NCBI RefSeq assembly: GCF_019345465.1
Contig: NZ_JAHKRC010000008.1
Coordinates: forward strand, 1-64,000
DNA length: 64,000 bases
Direction of reading: 5' to 3'
From: Pseudomonas sp. NKUCC02_KPG
GTDB lineage: Bacteria; Pseudomonadota; Gammaproteobacteria; Pseudomonadales; Pseudomonadaceae
Of the stretch, positions 36,870 to 44,920 are shown in pieces. The notes under the pieces are model-generated. The model did not search any database, was not told where the DNA came from, and saw nothing but the letters and a program-made list of their open reading frames with translations. Position 1 is the stretch's first letter. Each line of letters begins with the position of its first letter. The translations under genes were made by a program, and so were the position numbers.

Positions 36870-37277
36870 ATGAGCATCAGCTTCGATAAAGCGCTCGGTA
36901 TCCATGAGCAAGCCCTGGGCTTTCGCGCTCAGCGTGCCGAGGTACTGGCCAACAACATCGCCAACGCCGACACCCCGAACTACAAGGCTCGGGATCTGGA
37001 CTTTGCCTCTGTGCTCGCGGCACAGAGCGACAAAAACCAGAACGGCGCCTTTGCGTTGAACAAGACCAACACTCGCCATATCGAAGCCCAGGGCCTGAGC
37101 AGTGGCGACGAGTCGCTGCTGTACCGCACCCCGATGCAGCCCTCGATCGACCAGAACACCGTGGATGCTCAGTTGGAGCAATCGAACTATGCAGAGAATG
37201 CGGTCAACTTCCAGGCCAGCTTCACCCTGCTCAACAGCAAATTCAAAGGGCTGATGTCGGCCCTGCGTGGGGAGTAA
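36870..37277 (+). CDS. flgB: Flagellar proximal rod protein FlgB
   Basis: A 135-residue rod protein. ANNIANADTPNYKARDLDF is the conserved rod signature. The open frame begins at 36804, but ATG 36870 after AAAGG and the sigma-54 promoter fits. It starts flgBCDE, with flgC three bases after its stop. Confidence 0.95.
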   Translation: MSISFDKALGIHEQALGFRAQRAEVLANNIANADTPNYKARDLDFASVLAAQSDKNQNGAFALNKTNTRHIEAQGLSSGDESLLYRTPMQPSIDQNTVDAQLEQSNYAENAVNFQASFTLLNSKFKGLMSALRGE

Positions 37278-37280
37278 TCC

Positions 37281-37724
37281 ATGTCTCTATCCAGTGTTTT
37301 CAATATTGCCGGTAGTGGCATGAGCGCCCAGACCACGCGCCTGAACACCGTGGCCAGCAACATCGCCAACGCCGACACCGTGTCTTCGAGCATCGACCAG
37401 ACCTACCGTGCTCGTCACCCGGTATTTGCCACTATGTTTCAGGGCGCGCAAAGCACCACCGGCGACTCGCTGTTCCAGAATCAGGACGGTGCAGGCCAAG
37501 GTGTGCAGGTGCTGGGCGTGGTTGAGGACCAAAGCGAGCTTCAGGCCCGTTACGAACCTAACCATCCTTCTGCAGACGCCAAGGGCTATGTGTACTACCC
37601 CAACGTCAATGTGGTTGAAGAAATGGCTGACATGATTTCTGCCAGCCGTTCGTTTCAGACCAACGCCGAGCTGATGAATACCGCCAAAACCATGATGCAG
37701 AAGGTCCTGACCCTCGGTCAGTGA
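37281..37724 (+). CDS. flgC: Flagellar proximal rod protein FlgC
   Basis: A 147-residue rod protein with the N-terminal NTVASNIANADTVSSSID motif and C-terminal helical ends typical of the axial family (MISASRSFQTNAELMNTAKT). It is coupled to flgB by a three-base gap. Confidence 0.95.
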   Translation: MSLSSVFNIAGSGMSAQTTRLNTVASNIANADTVSSSIDQTYRARHPVFATMFQGAQSTTGDSLFQNQDGAGQGVQVLGVVEDQSELQARYEPNHPSADAKGYVYYPNVNVVEEMADMISASRSFQTNAELMNTAKTMMQKVLTLGQ

Positions 37725-37739
37725 TAAGGGGCGACGCAA

Positions 37740-38465
37740 ATGAGTGTGACCGATTCCACCAGCGGCATGACCCTTAACCAGGTGCTTGCCAACTCCGCCC
37801 AGGCCAAGACCACCGATACCAGTCTGGCGGCGGCCTCGAAGGCTGCGTCCGGGAACACGGCGCTGGGCAAGGATGCGTTCCTGCAACTGCTGGTTACCCA
37901 ACTGAAAAACCAGAACCCGCTGGACCCGCAGGACAACACTGCGTTCGTCGCGCAACTGGCCCAGTTCAGCAGCCTGGAAGGCATCACCACGCTCAACGAT
38001 ACGGTCACTTCGCTCTCGGGCAACTTCCAGTCTTCGCAAGCCTTGCAGGCCTCGTCGCTGGTGGGGCGCTCGGTGATTGTGCAAACCGGTGAGGCCTATG
38101 TGGACCCCGCCAGCGAAAAGCCATTCAACGGCACCGTGGTGGTCCAGGACGCCAACTCCAATCCCGTGATCAGCATTACCAATGCGGACGGTGAAGTGGT
38201 CCGCACGATCGACATGGGCACCCAGAAGGCCGGTAACGCGGGCTTTACCTGGGATGGCAAGGACGACGAGGGCGTGCTGCTGGACAAGGGCTCGTACACC
38301 TTCACCGCATCAAGCAAAACCGACACCGGCACGACGGCGCTCACCACCTACCTGCCAGCCACGGTTAACAGCGTGACCCTGAGCAAGACCGGTGGCGAAA
38401 TCATGCTCAACCTCGCAGGCCTGGGCAGCATTGGCATATCCAAAGTCCAGACCATTGGCCTCTAA
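37740..38465 (+). CDS. flgD: Hook cap protein FlgD
   Basis: A 241-residue hook-scaffold protein. The export segment and KDAFLQLLVTQLKNQNPLDPQD near residue 40 are conserved in FlgD, followed by FlgD-Ig and tudor-like domains. It caps the growing hook and is later discarded. Confidence 0.94.
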   Translation: MSVTDSTSGMTLNQVLANSAQAKTTDTSLAAASKAASGNTALGKDAFLQLLVTQLKNQNPLDPQDNTAFVAQLAQFSSLEGITTLNDTVTSLSGNFQSSQALQASSLVGRSVIVQTGEAYVDPASEKPFNGTVVVQDANSNPVISITNADGEVVRTIDMGTQKAGNAGFTWDGKDDEGVLLDKGSYTFTASSKTDTGTTALTTYLPATVNSVTLSKTGGEIMLNLAGLGSIGISKVQTIGL

Positions 38466-38494
38466 GCCGACTCATACGCCTCAAGGAGAGAAAC

Positions 38495-39814
38495 ATGTCA
38501 TTCAATATCGGCCTTAGCGGCCTCTATGCGGCGAACAAGCAGCTCGACGTGACCGGCAACAACATCGCCAACGCTGCGACCACCGGCTTCAAATCTTCGC
38601 GGGCAGAGTTTGCCGACATCTACTCGGCCAACAAGCTGGGGATCGGCAGCAAGACCATCGGCAGTGGCGTGAACCTGGCAGCGGTTTCGCAAAACTTTGG
38701 TCAAGGTGCAGTCAACAACACCGGCAACCTTCTGGACATGGGGATTCAGGGCAGCGGCTTCTTCGTGCTGAGCGACAACGGCTCCTTGAGCTACACCCGT
38801 GCCGGTACGTTCAAGTCCGATAAAGACGGTTATGTGACCAGCTCTGATGGCACTGCGCGCTTGCAGGGTTATGGCGTGGATGCCAACGGCAATATCGTCA
38901 ATGGCGTGCTTACCGACCTGCGTATCGACACCTCGAACCTGGCGCCCAAGCCTACAGGTTCGGTCACGTCCGAGATCAACTTGAACTCCAGCGCCGATGC
39001 GATCGATCAGGCCAAGGTCCCGTTCGATCCGACCGTCTCCACCAGCTACACCAAAAAATTCAGCACCACGGTCTATGACACCCAGGGCAACGCGCACCCG
39101 ATGGACCAGTACATGGTCAAGACCGGTGGCAACAACTGGAGCGTCTATACCCTGATCGATGGCCGCAACCCGGATGGCACCTTGCCAACAGGCGAGAATG
39201 CCACGGCACCAGTGCCTTCAACCATGGCGTTTGATTCGGCCGGTGCGTTGACCAAGGTGACGCAGCCAGGCGCGGCTGATGACCAGGCTGAAAACACCCT
39301 GGTTGTCAGTGGCTGGAAGCCGGGCGCCATGATCAATGGCGAATGGAAAGACAACGGTGCGGCGTCCAAAGCGGGTGGCATCGTGATCAACATGGCCAAA
39401 ACCACCCAGTACAACACCGATACTTCCCGTAACCCGCCCACCCAGGACGGCTATGCCACCGGCCAGATCAACAACCTGACCATCGATGGTTCGGGCGTGA
39501 TGTTCGCCAACTTCAGCAACAACCAGAGCCGCGCCATCGGCCAGATTTCCCTGGCCAGCTTTACCAACGAGCAAGGCTTGCAGCCGGTGGGTGGCACCGC
39601 CTGGAAAGAAACCTACTCCTCGGGTGTGGCCGGTTACGACGCGCCGAAAATTGGCAGCCTGGGCGCCATCCAGTCCAACTCCCTGGAAGACTCCAACGTC
39701 AACCTGACCAGCGAACTGGTGGACCTGATCAAGGCGCAGAGCAACTACCAGGCCAACGCCAAAACCATCTCGACCCAAAGCACCATCATGCAGACCATTA
39801 TTCAGATGACGTAA
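38495..39814 (+). CDS. flgE: Flagellar hook protein FlgE
   Basis: A 439-residue hook subunit. MSFNIGLSGLYAANKQLDV and NNIANAATTGFK open the protein, and LVDLIKAQSNYQANAKTIS closes it, the coiled-coil termini of axial proteins. CAAGGAGAG precedes the ATG. It ends the block: no flgF follows, unlike the contiguous flgB-L operons of many relatives. Confidence 0.95.
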   Translation: MSFNIGLSGLYAANKQLDVTGNNIANAATTGFKSSRAEFADIYSANKLGIGSKTIGSGVNLAAVSQNFGQGAVNNTGNLLDMGIQGSGFFVLSDNGSLSYTRAGTFKSDKDGYVTSSDGTARLQGYGVDANGNIVNGVLTDLRIDTSNLAPKPTGSVTSEINLNSSADAIDQAKVPFDPTVSTSYTKKFSTTVYDTQGNAHPMDQYMVKTGGNNWSVYTLIDGRNPDGTLPTGENATAPVPSTMAFDSAGALTKVTQPGAADDQAENTLVVSGWKPGAMINGEWKDNGAASKAGGIVINMAKTTQYNTDTSRNPPTQDGYATGQINNLTIDGSGVMFANFSNNQSRAIGQISLASFTNEQGLQPVGGTAWKETYSSGVAGYDAPKIGSLGAIQSNSLEDSNVNLTSELVDLIKAQSNYQANAKTISTQSTIMQTIIQMT

Positions 39815-39847
39815 TGGCGGGTCGCGAGAGGGTATGCCCGTCACCAT

Positions 39848-39933
39848 TGTGGGAGCGGGCTTGCTCGCGATAGCAGCAGCGCGGTCTGGCAAGTGACCGC
39901 GTTGTCAGCATCGCAGGCAAGCCAGCTCCTACC
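39848..39933. repeat. Paired REP element, right half degenerate
   Basis: TGTGGGAGCGGGCTTGCTCG is intact on the left; the inverted half (TCGCAGGCAAGCCAGCTCCT) has drifted. It lies just after flgE, between convergent genes. Confidence 0.8.
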
Positions 39934-39947
39934 CAAAGCGCGCAGGT

Positions 39948-41183
39948 TCAGGTGAACTCAACCCGCTCCGGCACTCGGGTCATCAGTACCTTGCCTCCAC
40001 GAATCGAGACCCGCGCCTTGGCCTGGCGGCGCACCGCTTCGTAGTCGCTCTCGGCATCCAGCACCAGCAGATTTGCCGGACGGCCCACGGCAATGCCGTA
40101 CCGCTCGCCCAGGTCTAGGGTGCGCGCGCTATTGTCAGTGACCAGATCCAGGCAGCGCGCCAGGTCTTCAAAACCCATCATGTGGCAGATATGCAAGCCG
40201 GCATCCAGAACCCGCAGGATGTTGCCGTTGCCCAATGGATACCAAGGGTCCTTGATCGAGTCCTGGCCGAAGCACACGTTCATCCCGGCCCGATCCAGTT
40301 CGCCAACCCGTGTCACGCCGCGACGTTTAGGGAAGCTGTCGAAGCGGCCCTGCAAGTGGATGCTTTCGGTCGGGCACGAGACGAAGTTGATGCCCGAAGC
40401 CTTGAGCAGGCGGAACAGTTTCGAGCAGTAGGCGTTGTCGTAAGAGCCCATGGCCGTGGTGTGGCTGGCGGTTACCCGGCTGCCCATACCGCGTACGCGG
40501 GCCTCTTCGGCCAGCACTTCAAGAAAGCGCGAATGGGGGTCGTCGGTTTCGTCGCAGTGCACATCCACCAGGCAGCCGGTGCGCTCGGCCAGGTCCATCA
40601 AGAATTTAATTGAACTGACCCCTTGCTCCCGGGTGTTTTCAAAGTGCGGAATGCCGCCGACCACATCAGCGCCCAACTCCACGGCCAGGGTCATCAGCTC
40701 GCGCCCTGCGGCGTACGACTCGATACCTTCCTGCGGAAACGCAACGATTTGCAGGTCAACCAGATGCCGGGCCTCTTCGCGCACTTCAATCATCGCCCGC
40801 AGTGCGGCCAGGGTTGGATCGGTCACATCGACATGGGTGCGCACGTGCTGAATGCCATGCTCGGCCAGCATGCGCAGAGTGGTGTGGGCACGCTGCTTGG
40901 TATCTTCGTGGGTGATGGTTTCCTTGCGCTGTGCCCAGCGCTCGATGCCTTCGAACAGGGTGCCGCTCGCATTCCACTCGGGCTGGCCCGCGGTCAGGGC
41001 TGCATCCAGATGGATATGGGGTTCAACCAGAGGGGCGATTAACAGTTGGCCGCGGGCATCGATATCACCGTTTTGCACGGGCACAGTGCCTTGCTGCAAC
41101 GTGATGGCGCCGATGCGCTCGCCTTCGCAACTGACCGTGAACAGGCCGGGTGTTTTACGCAACGTGGCATTGATGATGTTCAT
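39948..41183 (-). CDS. codA: Cytosine deaminase (CodA-like amidohydrolase)
   Basis: A 411-residue amidohydrolase. PHIHLDAAL has the first metal His pair, HVDVTDP and DVHCDETDD further residues, SHTTAMGSY and FGQDSIKDPWY the last. It deaminates cytosine to uracil, possibly also other pyrimidines. ATG 41183 follows AGGACG. No cytosine permease is adjacent. It lies between flgE and nrdA and appears monocistronic because a strong terminator separates it from nrdA. Confidence 0.87.
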   Translation of the reverse strand: MNIINATLRKTPGLFTVSCEGERIGAITLQQGTVPVQNGDIDARGQLLIAPLVEPHIHLDAALTAGQPEWNASGTLFEGIERWAQRKETITHEDTKQRAHTTLRMLAEHGIQHVRTHVDVTDPTLAALRAMIEVREEARHLVDLQIVAFPQEGIESYAAGRELMTLAVELGADVVGGIPHFENTREQGVSSIKFLMDLAERTGCLVDVHCDETDDPHSRFLEVLAEEARVRGMGSRVTASHTTAMGSYDNAYCSKLFRLLKASGINFVSCPTESIHLQGRFDSFPKRRGVTRVGELDRAGMNVCFGQDSIKDPWYPLGNGNILRVLDAGLHICHMMGFEDLARCLDLVTDNSARTLDLGERYGIAVGRPANLLVLDAESDYEAVRRQAKARVSIRGGKVLMTRVPERVEFT

Positions 41184-41272
41184 GGGGCGTCCTGTTGTTG
41201 AATTCTGCAACCTGCAATGTAGTCGCTGACGAGGCAGGCAGGGGATTCCCGTCGTTTAATCGCGCAAAAAAC

Positions 41273-41320
41273 AAAACCCCCGTTAAACCCAACTGTTACC
41301 AGGGTTTAACGGGGGTTTTT
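41273..41320 (-). terminator. nrdA intrinsic terminator
   Basis: An 18-base stem (ACCCCCGTTAAACCC with GGGTTTAACGGGGGT and flanking A/T pairs) is followed on the leftward strand by TTTTGTTTTTT. It lies 33 bases past the nrdA stop and would block read-through into codA. Confidence 0.92.
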
Positions 41321-41353
41321 GGTCAGGCGGTTTGACCCGCCTGCCCGCTCAGC

Positions 41354-44227
41354 TTATTGGCAAGCTTCGCAATCCGGCTCGTCAATCGCGCAAGCCTTTG
41401 GTACCGGTGCTGGACCGGCAGGGGCTGCAGCGACGTCTTCGCTGTTGTTGCCGTTCGACACGGCGTTGAGCTTGCCCGTGTTGACGGTGGACTTCTCGGT
41501 GCTGGTCGCGGCCAGGGCACGGAGGTAGTAAGTGGTTTTCAGACCACGGTACCAGGCCATGCGGTAGGTCACGTCCAGCTTCTTGCCCGAAGCGCCAGCG
41601 ATGTACAGGTTCAGCGACTGAGCCTGGTCGATCCACTTCTGACGGCGGCTGGCGGCGTCAACGATCCACTTGGTATCGACTTCAAACGCGGTGGCATACA
41701 GCTCTTTGAGCTCTTGCGGGATGCGTTCGATCTGCTGCACGGAACCGTCGTAGTACTTCAGGTCGTTGATCATGACCGAGTCCCACAGATCGCGCGCCTT
41801 GAGGTCGCGAACCAGGTACGGGTTGATCACGGTGAATTCGCCCGAGAGGTTCGATTTCACGTAGAGGTTCTGGTAGGTCGGTTCGATCGACTGCGATACG
41901 CCAGTGATGTTGGCGATGGTGGCGGTCGGTGCGATGGCCATGATGTTGGAGTTACGAATGCCTTTTTGTACACGGGCACGAACCGGTGCCCAGTCCAGGG
42001 ATTCGTTCAGGTCAACGTCGATGTACTTCTGGCCACGCTGCTCGATCAGGATCTGTTGCGAGTCCAGGGGCAGGATGCCTTTGGACCACAGCGAACCCTG
42101 GAACGTCTCGTAAGCGCCGCGCTCGTCTGCCAGGTCGCAAGAAGCCTGGATTGCGTAGTAGCTGACCGCTTCCATCGACTTGTCTGCAAATTCCACGGCT
42201 GCTTGCGAAGCGTACGGAATGTGCTGCAGGTACAGAGCGTCCTGGAAGCCCATGATCCCCAGACCCACTGGACGGTGCTTGAGGTTCGAGTTGCGTGCTT
42301 GCGGCACCGAGTAGTAGTTGATGTCGATCACGTTATCGAGCATGCGAACGGCTACGTCGATGGTGCGCTTGAGCTTGTCGGTGTCCAGCTTGCCGTTGAC
42401 GATGTGGTTCGGCAGGTTGATCGAGCCCAGGTTGCAAACGGCGATTTCGTCCTTGTTGGTGTTCAAGGTGATCTCGGTGCACAGGTTCGAGCTGTGGACC
42501 ACGCCCACGTGCTGCTGCGGGCTGCGCAGGTTGCACGGGTCTTTGAACGTCAGCCACGGGTGGCCGGTTTCAAACAGCATGGACAGCATTTTGCGCCACA
42601 GGTCTTTGGCCTGGATGGTCTTGAACAGCTTGATCTTGCCCGGGTACTGGGACAGCGCTTCGTAGTACTCGTAACGCTCTTCGAAGGCCTTGCCGGTCAG
42701 GTCGTGCAGGTCCGGTACTTCGGATGGCGAGAACAGGGTCCACGGGCCGTCATCGAAGACGCGCTTCATGAACAGGTCAGGGATCCAGTTGGCGGTGTTC
42801 ATGTCGTGGGTACGACGACGATCATCACCGGTGTTCTTGCGCAGCTCGATGAACTCTTCGATGTCCATGTGCCAGGTTTCCAGGTAGGCACACACAGCGC
42901 CTTTGCGCTTGCCACCCTGGTTAACGGCCACAGCGGTGTCGTTCACGACCTTGAGGAACGGAACCACGCCCTGGGATTTGCCGTTGGTGCCCTTGATCCA
43001 CGAACCCAGTGCACGTACTGGCGTCCAGTCGTTGCCCAGGCCACCGGCGAATTTGGACAACATGGCGTTGTCGTGAATCGCGTGGTAAATGCCCGACAGG
43101 TCATCCGGCACGGTGGTCAGGTAGCAGCTGGACAGCTGCGGACGCTGGGTACCGGCGTTGAACAGGGTCGGAGTCGACGACATGTAGTCGAAGGACGACA
43201 GCAAGTTGTAGAACTCGATGGCGCGGTCTTCTTTTTGCTTCTCTTCGATTGCCAGGCCCATGGCCACGCGCATGAAGAAGATCTGCGGCAGTTCGAAACG
43301 CACGCCATCGTGGTGGATGAAGTAACGGTCGTACAGGGTTTGCAGGCCCAGGTAGGTGAACTGCTGATCGCGCTCGTGGTTGATCGCCTTGCCCAGTTTT
43401 TCCAGGTCGAAGGTGGCCAGCACAGGGTTCAGCAGGTCGAACTCGATACCCTTGGCGATGTAGGCAGGCAGGGCCTTGGCGTACAGGTCAGCCATCTCGT
43501 GGTGGGTGGCGCTGTCAGCTACTTTCAGGAAGCTCAGGCCTTCGGCACGCAGGGTGTCCATCAGCAGGCGAGCGGTCACGAACGAGTAGTTGGGCTCGCG
43601 CTCTACCAGGGTGCGGGCGGTCATCACCAGGGCGGTGTTGACGTCGCTCAGCGCTACGCCGTCGTAGAGGTTTTTCAGGGTTTCGCGCTGGATCAGGTCG
43701 CCGTCAACTTCTTCCAGACCTTCGCAGGCCTCGGTGACGATGGTGTTCAGGCGGCTCATGTCCAGGGGTGCAAAAGTACCGTCGGCAAGGGTGATGCGGA
43801 TCGACGGGTGAGCATTCACGGCGTCTTGGGCCGGAGCGCGGATGGCGCGTTCCTTGGAGCGGGCGTCACGGTAGATCACATAGTCGCGAGCCACTTTTTG
43901 CTCGCCGGCGCGCATCAGGGCCAGTTCAACCTGGTCCTGGATTTCTTCGATGTGGATGGTGCCACCCGATGGCATGCGACGCTTGAAGGTCGCGGTGACT
44001 TGTTCGGTCAGGCGCGCAACAGTGTCGTGAATGCGGGACGAGGCAGCAGCGTTGCCGCCCTCAACTGCGAGAAACGCCTTGGTGATGGCAACGGTGATCT
44101 TGTCATCGGTGTAAGGAACCACAGCCCCGTTACGTTTGATCACGCGCAGTTGGCCTGGCGCGGTCGCAGACAGATCCAGATTTGAATCGGAACCCTGCGA
44201 GTTCTCGCGAGTTGTATCGGTTTGCAT
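41354..44227 (-). CDS. nrdA: Class Ia ribonucleotide reductase, large subunit NrdA
   Basis: A 957-residue NrdA. Two ATP-cone regulatory domains lie in tandem at the N-terminus (VIKRNGAVVPYTDDKIT from about residue 28, and IRITLADGTFAPLDMSRLNT), as in other Pseudomonas enzymes. The active site has SSNLCTEI, with Asn, Cys and Glu, and PTATIANITG; CEAC at the C-terminus is the reducible swinging-arm pair. ATG 44227 is preferred to the frame opening at 44383. No nrdB gene follows within the window; downstream lies a terminator and codA. Two NrdR-like boxes lie about 360 bases upstream. Confidence 0.94.
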   Translation of the reverse strand: MQTDTTRENSQGSDSNLDLSATAPGQLRVIKRNGAVVPYTDDKITVAITKAFLAVEGGNAAASSRIHDTVARLTEQVTATFKRRMPSGGTIHIEEIQDQVELALMRAGEQKVARDYVIYRDARSKERAIRAPAQDAVNAHPSIRITLADGTFAPLDMSRLNTIVTEACEGLEEVDGDLIQRETLKNLYDGVALSDVNTALVMTARTLVEREPNYSFVTARLLMDTLRAEGLSFLKVADSATHHEMADLYAKALPAYIAKGIEFDLLNPVLATFDLEKLGKAINHERDQQFTYLGLQTLYDRYFIHHDGVRFELPQIFFMRVAMGLAIEEKQKEDRAIEFYNLLSSFDYMSSTPTLFNAGTQRPQLSSCYLTTVPDDLSGIYHAIHDNAMLSKFAGGLGNDWTPVRALGSWIKGTNGKSQGVVPFLKVVNDTAVAVNQGGKRKGAVCAYLETWHMDIEEFIELRKNTGDDRRRTHDMNTANWIPDLFMKRVFDDGPWTLFSPSEVPDLHDLTGKAFEERYEYYEALSQYPGKIKLFKTIQAKDLWRKMLSMLFETGHPWLTFKDPCNLRSPQQHVGVVHSSNLCTEITLNTNKDEIAVCNLGSINLPNHIVNGKLDTDKLKRTIDVAVRMLDNVIDINYYSVPQARNSNLKHRPVGLGIMGFQDALYLQHIPYASQAAVEFADKSMEAVSYYAIQASCDLADERGAYETFQGSLWSKGILPLDSQQILIEQRGQKYIDVDLNESLDWAPVRARVQKGIRNSNIMAIAPTATIANITGVSQSIEPTYQNLYVKSNLSGEFTVINPYLVRDLKARDLWDSVMINDLKYYDGSVQQIERIPQELKELYATAFEVDTKWIVDAASRRQKWIDQAQSLNLYIAGASGKKLDVTYRMAWYRGLKTTYYLRALAATSTEKSTVNTGKLNAVSNGNNSEDVAAAPAGPAPVPKACAIDEPDCEACQ

Positions 44228-44879
44228 GGGGGGTGTCTCCACATTCTCTATGTTTGTTTGGGCGCCTTTTGGGTGCCCACCGTTACGTCCTGAAGCACTA
44301 CAACCGGTGATGAGCCGGGCATAACAACTTCGGGACGTACAGAAGGGGGGTTGAGCCGCTTCCGTGCCGAAGTCTTGATTCACGCAGACCGCGTGAAACC
44401 GTATTCCTGTTGGATGACAGTATTTTTACTGCAACACCCGGGCCGCTTTCCGACATTTACGTTGGAAAGCGGTTGCCATCCGCATGAGCGGTTTGGTCTT
44501 TAAAATCGTGTTTGGTTCACCAGGCAGGCGCGAGAAAAGGGCTTGAAATTCTCGTCTGAGTTGTGCTTGGTCTTTTTGCTTAAAACCCTACATATGGGGT
44601 TTTTTGGCTGGATAGATACAAGATATGCGTTTTGCCGAGTCTCTGCAACGTAGGATCTTGGCTTGAATCCATGCTCGATTTGTGTATGAAAGTATAAAAA
44701 ACGGCGTAGGCCCCACAGGCTCTGCATCAGACCGTTTGTCACCAATTTTTACCGGATTAAACTGTGCGTGCTGAATTTTGAGGGCGCGAACCCTACCATA
44801 AAAAACAGCGCTGTCCGAACGCATTTTCAGGCGGGTGCAAAGATAGGAAAGGTCAAGGGGATATTGCTACGAAGAAGCA
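44228..44879. other. Long gene-free leader region upstream of nrdA
   Basis: About 650 bases without a credible ORF. It is AT-rich between 44490 and 44800, consistent with the nrdA promoter and a long 5-prime leader. The NrdR-box pair is at 44585-44631. Frames inside are short and lack ribosome-binding sites. Confidence 0.6.
44585..44631. promoter_or_regulatory. Candidate NrdR-box pair
   Basis: ACCCTACATATGGGGT at 44585-44600 agrees with 12 of 16 consensus positions (ACACWATATATWGTGT), and ATACAAGATATGCGTT at 44616-44631 with 10. The two start 31 bases apart, matching the usual three-turn spacing of NrdR boxes. Confidence 0.5.
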
Positions 44880-44907
44880 CCGGGAAGGTCAGGGCAGACC
44901 TTCCCGG
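44880..44907. terminator. Hairpin after bglX
   Basis: CCGGGAAGGTC and GACCTTCCCGG form a perfect stem shortly after the bglX stop. The tail on the leftward strand is only moderately T-rich. Confidence 0.6.
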
Positions 44908-44920
44908 TCATTGAGCGAAA

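Noticed and set aside
41357..44185. A 942-codon open frame on the plus strand opposite nrdA
   Set aside because: It is fully antisense to a clearly recognised NrdA with intact motifs. Long antisense frames are common in GC-rich genes, and this one has no recognisable domain.
44228..44383. N-terminal extension of NrdA
   Set aside because: It lacks similarity to the enzyme, and ATG 44227 with GGAG upstream gives the usual N-terminus.
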